This document shows positions 32,305 through 41,482 of a stretch of 64,000 nt of DNA, piece by piece. The stretch lies in the NCBI RefSeq assembly GCF_037646455.1, contig NZ_JBBIXN010000001.1, positions 1,364,001 to 1,428,000 of the forward strand, in the 5' to 3' direction. Position 1 is the stretch's first letter. Every line of letters starts with the position of its first letter. The notes beneath the pieces are model-generated. The model was not told the DNA's origin. It did no database searches and saw nothing but the letters and a program-made list of their open reading frames with translations. The DNA comes from Draconibacterium mangrovi_A. Lineage in GTDB: Bacteria; Bacteroidota; Bacteroidia; Bacteroidales; Prolixibacteraceae. The position numbers and the translations under genes were made by a program.

Positions 32305-35300
32305 TTATTTCAGTAAAATAATTTGTTGAGAATAAGAGCCACAACGCAACACATACATTCCTTCCGGCAAATTACTTAAATCAATTTGAGCCTGATTAGT
32401 ATTGATGGTTCTGCTTTTCACGGGTACTCCGGTCAAATTGTAAATGGTTATAACCGCCTCTTCAACCTCCAGTCCTGAAACATTGATTACTCCCGTGGTA
32501 GGATTTGGATAAAATGCCAGCTTACTATCGGGTAAATTCTCTGTTTTAACATTCAGCAAAATGCTCAAATTATTCTTCTTCCAGTTTTTACCAAAGTGAT
32601 TGTCAAGAACATTCGATTTTAAGGTAATTCCTTCTCCATTTGCGATCTCCGGCCAGCTTTCATCCAAATTGTAATGCACCTGATCAATAATAATTCCCTG
32701 GGGAGTTTCCAGCCTGACTGCTTCCCCTTCATCCGCCAGTCTTCCGCTTTCCCACTGGTAAACATTTCTGTTTTTATTTAGCCAGAAATCAGAATTCCTG
32801 TTGTATGCCACGTAAACATCTTTACCGGGATCAATAATTGTATTATCAGGAAAAGTGAAAGTGATGCCTTTTGTAAACACGTATCCGGAGATATCAAGCT
32901 CCGTACTGCCGGGATTGCTTAATTTTATAAACTCGTTGATCTCTGAAATGGTATTCGATTTAAAGGCTATTCCACTGATAATAACCTGGTTGAAGTCAAG
33001 CTGAATCGAAAGATTTGCCCCTATATTTCCGGAAGATGCGGTTCCAATACAAGGTGAAGAAGCATCCAGACTAAAATCGAATAAAGTGGGATTGGCAAAT
33101 TGAGGATCGACAAACAAATTGCTTTCTGCCACTGGTAGTTCATCATTATCGGAGGTGGAATGTGAAATTTTTATAGTAGATTTTGAATCGCTGAAATAGC
33201 TGACATCGTAGGCATTCGATAAAATTGAATTTGTAACCTTCACATTTGCGCCGGCATCACCTTCATTTTTTTCATAAGTGGCCACCGGAGTTCCGTTTCC
33301 GTAGTAGGTACTATGATCAATAGTCACCCGGCTTGAATCTTTCAACCCGGCACCAAGGTTGCAGTTAACAAACACCGAATTTGAAATATTGGCCGACGAT
33401 TGCTGACCCACCGAAACTCCCTTGTCGGTAATGTTATACACCAACATATTTTCGATCAAAATATTCTCGGCGCGTTCGCCAATGTCAATCGCATCGCTGT
33501 TGAAACCGTGAAAATCGCGAATTAAGGAATTTCTTATCACCCCGTTTTTAACATCATCATAATCAATTGCGTCGGTATCCGGCATGTCGTTACCTGTAAA
33601 TTCGCAACTGTCGATAAAACCTTTTCCGTATTTGATATTGATGAGGTCGCCTGTAATCTCTGAATGCAGCCTACTGTTTTTCATCGTGATATCAGAATAT
33701 CGTCCCAGAACCGGATTCTCATGCACATTTTCAATCACTGCCCCATCGATTAACAACACTGAATTGAATGCAGAAACTGCGGCAATTTCCCGTATCGGAT
33801 TTGCTCCTTTGGAAGCGTCTTCAACAATAATATGGTTTAAATATGAAGTATCGGCACTTACAAAATTCAGGTTCCCCCATTTGTGATTTTTACTGTCCGG
33901 ATTACTTCTGAAAACAACCTGTTCTTCCATTGTTCCTCTGGTTTCGAGTTTCCCATTTACAGTCATTGAAACATCATCCGAAAACCAGATTTCAACTCCC
34001 GGCTCAACAATGAGATTACCCGTTTCGGTAATAATAACATCATCGGGAACACGGTAAGGTGAACATGCTTTCTTCAAAATCAGTTCTTCGGCAATCACTT
34101 CAGGAACAATGCAACTTCCATCGCTTTCAAAAAGTGCGATCACCTCAAGATCTTCAGTGTGCGTTAAGTTCAAAGTTGTACTGGTGATCAAACCTGAACT
34201 GTCGGATGTAAATGCGGTCAGTTGTACATCAAAACTGATGTCGGAACTGGTTGGATTTGCCTGGTGAACTTCAACAGCAATAACATTAACACCTGAATCT
34301 AAGAGCGCTTTATCAACCGGGTAAACTAAAAAATCGCTTTCATCTCCACCGCCAATGGCAGTGCTTGCCCGTGTTGAATACATAATTTCCCCTTCCGGCA
34401 TGTTATCGCGTGTTACCTCAACACCGTTCAGGTAAACTACAGCACCATCGTCGCACTTCAGGTTAACCTTCAAATTATCCAGATTCCCCGGATCTTCAAT
34501 GGTAAACTTTTTCCTGAAATAGGTAGTAATGTGTTTATCATTGCTGTTTCCGCCAAAATCGACCACCGTATTTTCGTCGCCATCGCCATAACCCAGTTCA
34601 GCCTGTCCTTCTTTCCATTCGCTATCGTCAAAATCCGTATTCTTCCAGGTGACCGGGGCTGCCGATCCCGAATCGTTATATTTCCAAACTTCTTCTTTAT
34701 CAATAATTACATTACTGCGAAGTATTTTCCAACCTACAAAATCACTCCCACTTTTTGCTTCGGCAAACAATTCAATTTCCTCATTTTTTGGATACGCCCC
34801 CTGACTTTCAGCTTGCTTAATTTTGATGCCGTTGAAATTGACTGTACCTTCATTTTCAGGAGATATGAGCAGCGCTAAAGTTTGGCTCTCTTGAAAACCA
34901 TAGTTTTGCAAATCATTTAACAGGGCCGGAGGCCGGTGATCGGCAAATACTTTCATATCGTCGACTTCTTTATTCCAGTATCCCACAGAAGGGATCGCAT
35001 CACCATAATCGGAGGTGGTTCCCCTCCACCTTTCAATATGTTTTGGAACTTCTTCTTCGATGTTAGAACTAAAATCATCGATCATTTTCTTTACCCGATC
35101 AGGATCAAAGGTCGTAAAGAGGTGATCGGCCAGGCGTTTTCCGAAATAGTGTCGGTAGTCGTCATTCTCAAGAAGCGCAGACAGCGGTATGACTTTCCGG
35201 TCGGCATAATAATCGATCATGTTGTTGCCGGCATTAAAAAAGGTACGGTCCAGGTCATTCAAAATCCATTTCCATTTTCCCCCGTCCTGCGGTTTCCAGG

Positions 35301-36774
35301 CCATTATGTTATGGTCGACCGAAACATTTTGTGCATAAATTTCAGTGATGATAAAATCAGTAAAATTTTCAATATCCATTAATTCAGCTACGGCATCGTA
35401 GTTCTCCTGATTCGACAAATCTTTGTGATACAAGGCTTCAAATGCAGCATACTGATCAAGTGAACCTGTTTCCACATAATTTTCATTCTCAATCATGTCA
35501 ATTTTCCGGTCGCCAAGTTTGTGATTTTGAACAATAAAATCCTCGTTGACTTTGGAGCGCATATTGTGAATGCCCATGTACTCACCGTTAAAGTAAACCA
35601 CACAAGCTCTGAATCCCTGAAAATCAACGTCCATATTCTCAGCAGTAAGCGATTGTGCCATTCCATCCCTGAACAAGGTATAAGCCCAGTCGCTGCCTGA
35701 AGCACGCAGGGCAAAATCGTCGAAAACACTCCGGTCGTGATCAAACAAAAGCGGATACTCAAGCTTTCCCTTTCCGTATTCTTTTCGAAAGTAAATTCCC
35801 AGCATTTTCTGTGGAAGCTGCCAGGAGTACAAACCGTTTACTTTTGTTCCCGCAGTCAGGTTAAACCCGGCGCGATCGCTGCCATCGTTTTCAAAGAGCT
35901 CAATGTTGACCGGAATTTCCCATTCAGGTTTAAAGTCCTGTACATAGATCCCCGTTATTGAATCCCAGAAATTATCGGGGTCCGAAGCCAGCGAAACTAC
36001 CGGAAGTTCTCCGATCGAATCATTTTCATCGATAAAATAGGTGTTTGTTACGGTTTCTCCGGGAACCTGGTTCGCCTTGAAAATGCGGGCCCGAACCACA
36101 GTGGTTTTTTCAATCTGAAGATCAGCATTTAATATCGGTGAGCTTTCTGTGGGTTCCGAACCATCGAGCGTATAGCGCAAATCTCCTCCAAAGGTGTTCG
36201 AAACCGACACCGTAAGCGGCGAAGTAAAAATTCCTCCCAATGGGTTAAAGTGTGGCTTATTTTTTACGATACCTTCAAAATTCTGTGTGTAATTCGATAA
36301 ACCAGGTGAGGATTCTGTAAAAAAATTCCATTCGGGACCGCCATCAGGTGTGCGCCCCATTGAAATGTTGGGCTCCTGAACACCGAACGACACCGAATCA
36401 ATAAATATTCCGTCTGAATTTAGAATGGCCAGCTCCTCTCCATCAGCCGAAATTTTAAAATTGGTGTGCAGCCCGTTATCGAAACCATCAGCCCAAATGA
36501 TTAAAAATCCTTTTGGTTCAATTTGCGTTCCCGACGGAATCTGCCACTTGGTAAGGTTGTTAAAATTATCGGTCAGGTAATAAGCTCCAAGGTCGACAAT
36601 GGAATTCCCAGCATTGTAAAGTTCAAGCCAATCGGCACTCTCACCATAATCAGGATCAACAATTACCCCGGTATTCGACGCCAGAAATTCGTTAATAACT
36701 ACCTGAGCTTTAGCCATTACAGGGAAAAGTAATAATGCAATATAAAAAGCGGCCAATCGTGGTATCTGTTTCAT
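32305..36774 (-). CDS. Large type IX secreted CotH/lamin-tail-domain protein
   Basis: 1489 residues with a signal peptide (1-23, ending MAKAQ). Domains in order: lamin-tail domain (about 24-150, VVINEFLASN); chitobiase/hexosaminidase C-terminal-like domain (about 175-250, LRYTLDGSEPT); CotH-type kinase domain (about 290-560, with MGIHNMRSKVNEDF and WKWILNDLDRTFF); a repeat-like stretch (about 615-665); a galactose-binding-like domain (about 700-860, YFRKKFTIEDP, GAVVYLNGVEVTRD); a right-handed beta-helix region (about 920-1230); a second lamin-tail domain (about 1255-1370); and a type IX sorting domain (about 1410-1489, LAFYPNPTTGVINV, PEGMYVLRCG). CotH proteins phosphorylate secreted proteins; here the domain may do so on the cell surface (inference). 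It converges on the CDF gene with only a 35-nt gap. Confidence 0.9.
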   Translation of the reverse strand: MKQIPRLAAFYIALLLFPVMAKAQVVINEFLASNTGVIVDPDYGESADWLELYNAGNSIVDLGAYYLTDNFNNLTKWQIPSGTQIEPKGFLIIWADGFDNGLHTNFKISADGEELAILNSDGIFIDSVSFGVQEPNISMGRTPDGGPEWNFFTESSPGLSNYTQNFEGIVKNKPHFNPLGGIFTSPLTVSVSNTFGGDLRYTLDGSEPTESSPILNADLQIEKTTVVRARIFKANQVPGETVTNTYFIDENDSIGELPVVSLASDPDNFWDSITGIYVQDFKPEWEIPVNIELFENDGSDRAGFNLTAGTKVNGLYSWQLPQKMLGIYFRKEYGKGKLEYPLLFDHDRSVFDDFALRASGSDWAYTLFRDGMAQSLTAENMDVDFQGFRACVVYFNGEYMGIHNMRSKVNEDFIVQNHKLGDRKIDMIENENYVETGSLDQYAAFEALYHKDLSNQENYDAVAELMDIENFTDFIITEIYAQNVSVDHNIMAWKPQDGGKWKWILNDLDRTFFNAGNNMIDYYADRKVIPLSALLENDDYRHYFGKRLADHLFTTFDPDRVKKMIDDFSSNIEEEVPKHIERWRGTTSDYGDAIPSVGYWNKEVDDMKVFADHRPPALLNDLQNYGFQESQTLALLISPENEGTVNFNGIKIKQAESQGAYPKNEEIELFAEAKSGSDFVGWKILRSNVIIDKEEVWKYNDSGSAAPVTWKNTDFDDSEWKEGQAELGYGDGDENTVVDFGGNSNDKHITTYFRKKFTIEDPGNLDNLKVNLKCDDGAVVYLNGVEVTRDNMPEGEIMYSTRASTAIGGGDESDFLVYPVDKALLDSGVNVIAVEVHQANPTSSDISFDVQLTAFTSDSSGLITSTTLNLTHTEDLEVIALFESDGSCIVPEVIAEELILKKACSPYRVPDDVIITETGNLIVEPGVEIWFSDDVSMTVNGKLETRGTMEEQVVFRSNPDSKNHKWGNLNFVSADTSYLNHIIVEDASKGANPIREIAAVSAFNSVLLIDGAVIENVHENPVLGRYSDITMKNSRLHSEITGDLINIKYGKGFIDSCEFTGNDMPDTDAIDYDDVKNGVIRNSLIRDFHGFNSDAIDIGERAENILIENMLVYNITDKGVSVGQQSSANISNSVFVNCNLGAGLKDSSRVTIDHSTYYGNGTPVATYEKNEGDAGANVKVTNSILSNAYDVSYFSDSKSTIKISHSTSDNDELPVAESNLFVDPQFANPTLFDFSLDASSPCIGTASSGNIGANLSIQLDFNQVIISGIAFKSNTISEINEFIKLSNPGSTELDISGYVFTKGITFTFPDNTIIDPGKDVYVAYNRNSDFWLNKNRNVYQWESGRLADEGEAVRLETPQGIIIDQVHYNLDESWPEIANGEGITLKSNVLDNHFGKNWKKNNLSILLNVKTENLPDSKLAFYPNPTTGVINVSGLEVEEAVITIYNLTGVPVKSRTINTNQAQIDLSNLPEGMYVLRCGSYSQQIILLK

Positions 36775-37080
36775 GCGATATAGTAAAAAAGTCTAAAACC
36801 GGGCAAAATATGTCCAAGTTCATTCGTGTTTAGTTCTGTCAAAACTATGAAAATATTTGAAATCACTGATCCAAACAATTGAATTGATCTTTTGGATCAC
36901 ATAATTATCCGTTTAGAAGAAATTTTCTTGTACAATAATTTAAACAATCAACTATTTCAGTTATTGAACCAGAAAGCTTTTCGATGATCTTTTCGATGTC
37001 TCTAACACCGATTTATGGCAGTTGTTTAATGGAAACAATTGTTAAGTTGATTCCAGATGAACTTAAAATATAAAGCAACT
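36775..37080. other. 306-nt AT-rich gap without a gene
   Basis: Lies upstream of the 1489-residue protein gene (-) and downstream of the DNPH1-like gene (-). It probably holds the promoter of the former. A weak hairpin (GATCCAAA ... TTTGGATC, around 36869-36898) is visible. No open frame, tRNA or repeat was recognised. Confidence 0.4.
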
Positions 37081-37494
37081 TTATCGCTCCAGAAATGAGG
37101 AAATGGCTAACTGAGCGTCTTCGAAAGTTTTATAGTTGATCAGTTCAATATCCGGGCAACCTGCGATCATCGCCGAAAGGTTTTTCCCTGATTCTGGTCG
37201 GAATAAACAGAGTACCCGTTTCCCGGCTTCAACGGCCCGGCCAATTTCATACCCAACACCCATTGAAATGGTAGTTACTTCGGCCACCAAAACATCGGCG
37301 GTCTTCAGCCATTCCAGATCGCGGTCGTGGATAAAACGATCGGTTGGACCATCGTCGCCCAGGCTACTAAGCGCTTTATCGCCAACATGCTCGGTAAGCA
37401 CTTTACCAAAGTTTTTGAGGGAATTAATAATTTCAAAATACAATTCTGCATCTTCACGACCTCCGCGAATGGAGCCTGCAAAATAAATCTTCAT
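37081..37494 (-). CDS. Nucleoside 2-deoxyribosyltransferase family protein, DNPH1 (Rcl)-like
   Basis: 137 residues matching the 2'-deoxynucleoside 5'-phosphate N-hydrolase 1 (Rcl) pattern end to end: YFAGSIRGGREDAELYFEI at the substrate loop, GKVLTEHVG, FIHDRDLEWLKTADVLVAEV with the catalytic Asp/Glu region, SMGVGYEIGRAVEAGKRVLCLFRP and KNLSAMIAG. Such enzymes hydrolyse the N-glycosidic bond of deoxynucleoside monophosphates and clean up modified nucleotides in the cytoplasm. The gene follows the MscS gene by 2 nt on the same strand, a likely operon. Confidence 0.88.
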   Translation of the reverse strand: MKIYFAGSIRGGREDAELYFEIINSLKNFGKVLTEHVGDKALSSLGDDGPTDRFIHDRDLEWLKTADVLVAEVTTISMGVGYEIGRAVEAGKRVLCLFRPESGKNLSAMIAGCPDIELINYKTFEDAQLAISSFLER

Positions 37495-37496
37495 CG

Positions 37497-38462
37497 CTAT
37501 TTATTTACATCCGGAACTTTACCAAATCCACCAATCGCTACACCAGGTTCGCCTTCACTCTGAACCAGAATCCTTGTTTTTGGTAAGCTTTCTGGATAAT
37601 TTTTCTGCAGGAACTGGATTAGTTTTTCACGCACATGAACGCGCAGGTCCCAGGCCGTTGGCGAATCTTTGGCACTCATCAGTGCACGTACTTCTACGCC
37701 ATTTTGTTTGGCATCTGTTACCTGCAATACATTTACTTTTTTATCCCACAATGGTGTTGCTTCCAGCACCCTGGTCAATTCTTCGCGTAGGGCATCGAAC
37801 GATACTTTGTAGTCGGTGTAAATAAAAACTGTACCCAATATATCGGCCGAAGTGCGTGTCCAGTTCTGAAAAGGCTTTTCGAAAAAATAGGTCGAAGGAA
37901 CTACCAAACGCCGCAAATCCCAGATTTTAACCACCACATAGGTCAGTGTAATTTCTTCAATTCTTCCCCACTCGCCTTCAATAACTACCACATCATCGAG
38001 CCGGATGGGCTGGGTAATAGCAATCTGCAAACCCGCAATAACGGCCCCGATAAATTTCTGAGCTGCAAAACCAACAATAATACCGGCAACACCGGCCGAG
38101 GCAAACAGGCTGACTCCCAACTTTCTTACATCGTCGAACAACATTAGAACCGCCCCGATTGCAATGACAATAATGAGTGCTATAAAAACACTTTCGAGAA
38201 TATTAAACTGTGTCTGGAATTTGCGCGACCGTAAATTATCTTCGGCCGCGGTATTGAATCTTTCAAGGAAAATACGTTTGATTGTTCGGAGTGAGGAAAT
38301 AAGCAACCATGCAATACTAACTATCATAAGGATGGATCCTACGGTATCAAAAATTGGGTAAGATTCCTCGTAGGTAAAGTCGTATTTCTCGATAAAATAT
38401 TTAAGAAAAATAGAAATCAGTAACAATAGAATGGGTAGGATAAATCGTTTAAAGTGCTTCAT
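37497..38462 (-). CDS. Mechanosensitive ion channel, MscS family
   Basis: 321 residues with three or four hydrophobic segments in the first half. The pore-lining helix and start of the beta domain are recognisable: LFASAGVAGIIVGFAAQKF, then AGLQIAITQPIRLDDVVVIEGEWGRIEEI, followed by RRLVVPSTYFFEKPFQNWTR. The C-terminal part is cytoplasmic. MscS channels open on membrane tension to release solutes in osmotic downshock. It is short of the large variants and has no extra N-terminal domain. It heads the pair with the DNPH1-like gene. Confidence 0.92.
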   Translation of the reverse strand: MKHFKRFILPILLLLISIFLKYFIEKYDFTYEESYPIFDTVGSILMIVSIAWLLISSLRTIKRIFLERFNTAAEDNLRSRKFQTQFNILESVFIALIIVIAIGAVLMLFDDVRKLGVSLFASAGVAGIIVGFAAQKFIGAVIAGLQIAITQPIRLDDVVVIEGEWGRIEEITLTYVVVKIWDLRRLVVPSTYFFEKPFQNWTRTSADILGTVFIYTDYKVSFDALREELTRVLEATPLWDKKVNVLQVTDAKQNGVEVRALMSAKDSPTAWDLRVHVREKLIQFLQKNYPESLPKTRILVQSEGEPGVAIGGFGKVPDVNK

Positions 38463-38632
38463 AATTTTTCCGATTTGGTTGTTGTTCTACTTCGCAAATT
38501 GAACGGTCATAATTTCGTGAAACGACCTTTTTTTGCCTTTAATTTACAAAAATTAGATTGAATTAGTTTACTGGGTTGATTGGGCTTCTACTTTTCTTAA
38601 CACCTGAAAAACCAATATGTTGAATGAGGCAC

Positions 38633-38659
38633 AAAAAAAGGAGGCTCATCGCCTCCTTT
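38633..38659 (-). terminator. Terminator of the S41 protease gene
   Basis: Read on the minus strand: a 9-bp stem (AAAGGAGGC, with its partner at 38637-38645) with a 5-nt loop followed by a run of T, 22 nt after the stop codon of the protease gene. Confidence 0.85.
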
Positions 38660-38680
38660 CAAAATTATATGTTATTTCGA

Positions 38681-40351
38681 TTAATTCATTGAAATTACCA
38701 GACCTGGCTGGAAGTAGCCCGCATAAGACGTTTCGGAATGCAGTGCATCAATGGTTTTCCTAATGCCTTCATCGTCGGTAATAGCAGCACGTATAGCGCC
38801 TTTTTGGTAGTAATACCTGGTTACGATTTCGTCTTCCAGTAAATCGCTTATTTCGTCGCGGAAACCACTAAGGTCCTTATCTAGATCAGGCACCAGTTTG
38901 GCTTTTAAGGCTTCAAACTCTTCTTTTGCCAAACCGTAATATTTTTCGTTTTTCGCAGTTTTCAGCAGCGTTTCAAAATCAGTCTGCGACTGCGAATCAT
39001 AATGAAAATCAGAAGCTTTTACAAAATCGGTAAATTGTCGGTAAATATCATCGGTAATTTTGAAATCTTCAGGCTGAGCGATCGATTCATTTTCATTGGC
39101 ATATTTAGTCGCAAAATCGAAAATTTTAAACTGCGTTGCTAACTCAATCGCTAGGGTTCCGAGGTTTTCAACATCCACTTTCATATCCGGAACAATACCT
39201 CCCCCGTCGTACACTTTTCGTCCGTGTTTAGTGGTAAATTCCGTAATCAGCGAATCAGGTACATGACCAACACTGCCATCCTCGTTGCGGTGCGAATAAT
39301 CCAGAGCCTGAATACAGCGGCCACTGGGGATGTAATATTTTGCGGTGGTTACTTTCAACTTGGTATTGTAACTCAGGTCGCGGGTAGTTTGCACGAGCCC
39401 TTTACCAAAAGTTCGCGAACCTACAATAATTCCACGATCGAGGTCTTGTATGGCTCCCGAAACAATTTCGGAAGCTGAGGCTGAACCACGATTCACCAGA
39501 ACGGCAATTTTAATGGTGGTATCGATAGGCTCTGAAGTAGCTTTATACACTTTGTCCCACTGCTTTACCTTTCCGCGTGTGCTTACAATTTCTTCGCCTT
39601 TAGGGACAAAGAAGTTTACAATTTTCACGGCTTCCATCAACAATCCGCCGGGATTCCCACGAAGATCAAGCACCAATGCATCCGGATCGTTTTCTTTTAA
39701 ATCAAGAAAAGCTTTCTTTACATCCTCGCCGCAGTTTGCCGTAAAATTCGACAAACGAATGTAGGCCGTGTTATCGTCGAGCATCCCGTAATAAGGAACC
39801 GCATCGATGGATACTTTTTCGCGAACCACTTCAAAATTGAGTGGTTTTTTCTCTCCCACACGTTCAATCTTTATCGTCACGGGTTTATTTGCCGGACCCT
39901 TCAGCAGACTACTCACATCTTCAGTAGTCATTTCCTTAGTATCTTTCCCCGAAACCTCAAGAATAACATCACCCGCTTTTAGCCCGGATTTTTGCGCCGG
40001 AAATCCTTCGTAGGGTTCCGAAATAATAATGTTATCGCCATGCTTCCCGATCAAGGCTCCAATTCCGGCATACTCGCCGGTGGTCATAAATCGAAAATCC
40101 TCAATCTGATCTTCTGAAATGTAATTGGTGTACGGATCGAGCGACTGCAACATATCGTCGATACTGGTTTTTACCAGTTTATTCGGGTTGATCTCATCCA
40201 CATAAAACATATTCAGTTCCCTGAAAAGTGTATGATAGATGTCCAGGTTTTTTGCAATTTCAAAGTTTTTCTCATCGCGCGTAAAGCTGAAAAACGAAAC
40301 GCTTAATACAGCCACGAGAGCTATTCCAATCCAAATTTTTTTCTTCATCAT
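38681..40351 (-). CDS. S41 family C-terminal processing protease with PDZ domain
   Basis: 556 residues. N-terminal membrane anchor or signal (about 5-24), a PDZ domain (about 85-175, AGIGALIGKHGDNIIISEP, GDVILEVSGKD) and the S41 serine protease core (about 190-370). The catalytic Ser lies in NRGSASASEIVSGAIQD and the Lys in FGKGLVQT, the Ser/Lys dyad of CtpA/Prc. The C-terminal 170 residues are helical. Such proteases trim proteins in the periplasm. AGGAG (40357-40361) is 5 nt from the first ATG and 8 nt from the second (40348), so the second may be the real start. Confidence 0.92.
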   Translation of the reverse strand: MMKKKIWIGIALVAVLSVSFFSFTRDEKNFEIAKNLDIYHTLFRELNMFYVDEINPNKLVKTSIDDMLQSLDPYTNYISEDQIEDFRFMTTGEYAGIGALIGKHGDNIIISEPYEGFPAQKSGLKAGDVILEVSGKDTKEMTTEDVSSLLKGPANKPVTIKIERVGEKKPLNFEVVREKVSIDAVPYYGMLDDNTAYIRLSNFTANCGEDVKKAFLDLKENDPDALVLDLRGNPGGLLMEAVKIVNFFVPKGEEIVSTRGKVKQWDKVYKATSEPIDTTIKIAVLVNRGSASASEIVSGAIQDLDRGIIVGSRTFGKGLVQTTRDLSYNTKLKVTTAKYYIPSGRCIQALDYSHRNEDGSVGHVPDSLITEFTTKHGRKVYDGGGIVPDMKVDVENLGTLAIELATQFKIFDFATKYANENESIAQPEDFKITDDIYRQFTDFVKASDFHYDSQSQTDFETLLKTAKNEKYYGLAKEEFEALKAKLVPDLDKDLSGFRDEISDLLEDEIVTRYYYQKGAIRAAITDDEGIRKTIDALHSETSYAGYFQPGLVISMN

Positions 40352-40634
40352 CTTTTCTCCTTTCTGAATTTGTTGGCCTTAAATTCAGTTATGAACTGCC
40401 AAAAGTAACAATTCTTACCCGATATAAGTTAACAATACGAACTATTCATTACGTTAATTTATATTAAAAACAGGTGAGTTTGTCTTAAATAGAAGTCGTC
40501 AATACACCATGTTGTTCAACGAGTTAGCAAATTTAATCGCTTTTTTCGCTGATCTCCTTTTCATTTTTTGAATTAAACCCTGAAAAGTCCCCGATGTCAA
40601 ATGAACGAATTCAATTATAACAAACATTAAAGTC

Positions 40635-41123
40635 ATGAAGATCAAATTTTTAACATTAGCAGTACTTGCCATTTTTGCAGTTGGCAGTGTAAATGCCCAA
40701 AATGCTGAAAGAGGAAAACGGGATTTGGAAAAGAAAGGTGAAATGATGAAACGCCACGACCTGAGGGCCGAACGGATGGACAATTTCTTTACTGAAGAAC
40801 AACAGGAACAAATGAAAGCGCTTCGCCTTGAAACCGCGAAACAAATTAAACCGCTTCGCAACCAGTTAAACGAACTGGAAGCTCGTCAGCAAACGTTGAC
40901 AACGGCTGAAAAAGCCGACTTGAACGCCATTTATCAGAACATTGATAAAATTTCGGATGTAAAAGCGGATATACAGAAAATTATGGCCAAACAACACCAG
41001 GAGATCCGGTCGATACTGACCGAAGAACAACGCCTGAAATTTGATGCCCGAAAAGACAGAATGAAAGACCGCAGGGGTGATCGTTTCAGAGGCGAACGAC
41101 CACCACGCAACAACAGAGGATAA
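40635..41123 (+). CDS. Spy/CpxP-like periplasmic protein with LTxxQ-type motifs
   Basis: 162 residues with a signal peptide (1-21, ending GSVNAQ). The mature part is charged and helical, with two LTxxQ-like motifs (FTEEQQEQM near residue 53, LTEEQRLKF near residue 130), as in Spy, CpxP and the periplasmic metal-sensor group. The C-terminal tail is very basic (DRMKDRRGDRFRGERPPRN). Relatives act as periplasmic chaperones or dampen envelope-stress signalling. Divergent from the protease gene across 283 nt, and followed by a terminator. Confidence 0.78.
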   Translation: MKIKFLTLAVLAIFAVGSVNAQNAERGKRDLEKKGEMMKRHDLRAERMDNFFTEEQQEQMKALRLETAKQIKPLRNQLNELEARQQTLTTAEKADLNAIYQNIDKISDVKADIQKIMAKQHQEIRSILTEEQRLKFDARKDRMKDRRGDRFRGERPPRNNRG

Positions 41124-41148
41124 CAAGAGGGGAACTGGTAGTTTATGA

Positions 41149-41180
41149 GGTCGATCCGATTATGGATCGGCCTTTTTTTT
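41149..41180 (+). terminator. Terminator of the Spy-like gene
   Basis: Stem GGTCGATCC (41149-41157) with GGATCGGCC (41164-41172), one G-T pair, 6-nt loop, then eight T residues. Confidence 0.88.
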
Positions 41181-41242
41181 ATGATTCAGCAAATTTTATT
41201 CGCCGAAAATTTGCAGGTGGTTGTTTCATTAGTCCCCAAAAA

Positions 41243-41330
41243 GTCATTGTGTTCTAATAATTATCGGGATATTTCAGAATCTATCGTCATAGATAAGCCG
41301 CTGAAGATTCTGAATCAAGTTCAGGATGAC
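41243..41330. repeat. Short interspersed repeat, copy 2 (inverted relative to copy 1)
   Basis: The reverse complement of this 88-nt stretch matches 4151-4242. The first 21 nt are identical, then one change and ATCT; after a divergent middle, a 24-nt identical block ending CCCGATAAT follows; the outer end is CAATGAC against GAATGAC. It has no coding content. Confidence 0.75.
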
Positions 41331-41482
41331 AAACCAATGACTTTTAAATCAGCTTCCACTCGAAGAAATTTTTATACTCTTTTTCTATTTACCGACTAAA
41401 TTCCCGTGTTCAACGAAAAATTACTCCGCTTGTGAATCATTCCAATTAACTTACAGCTTTAAACCAAACAATTGCGCTAAAA

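Larger units (their letters stand above)
41124..41482. other. 359-nt intergenic region with terminator and repeat
   Basis: Holds the terminator of the Spy-like gene (41149-41180), an interspersed repeat copy (41243-41330) and AT-rich DNA before the first head GIN gene. A frame of 84 codons (41145-41399) runs through both the hairpin and the repeat and is judged not to be a gene. Confidence 0.6.

Noticed and set aside
34531..34878. Plus-strand frames opposite the CotH/lamin-tail gene
   Set aside because: Antisense to a 1489-residue gene with clear domains; no signal of their own.
41145..41399. 84-codon frame between the Spy-like and head GIN genes
   Set aside because: It runs through a terminator hairpin and an interspersed repeat copy, and its product has no recognisable pattern beyond a chance hydrophobic start.
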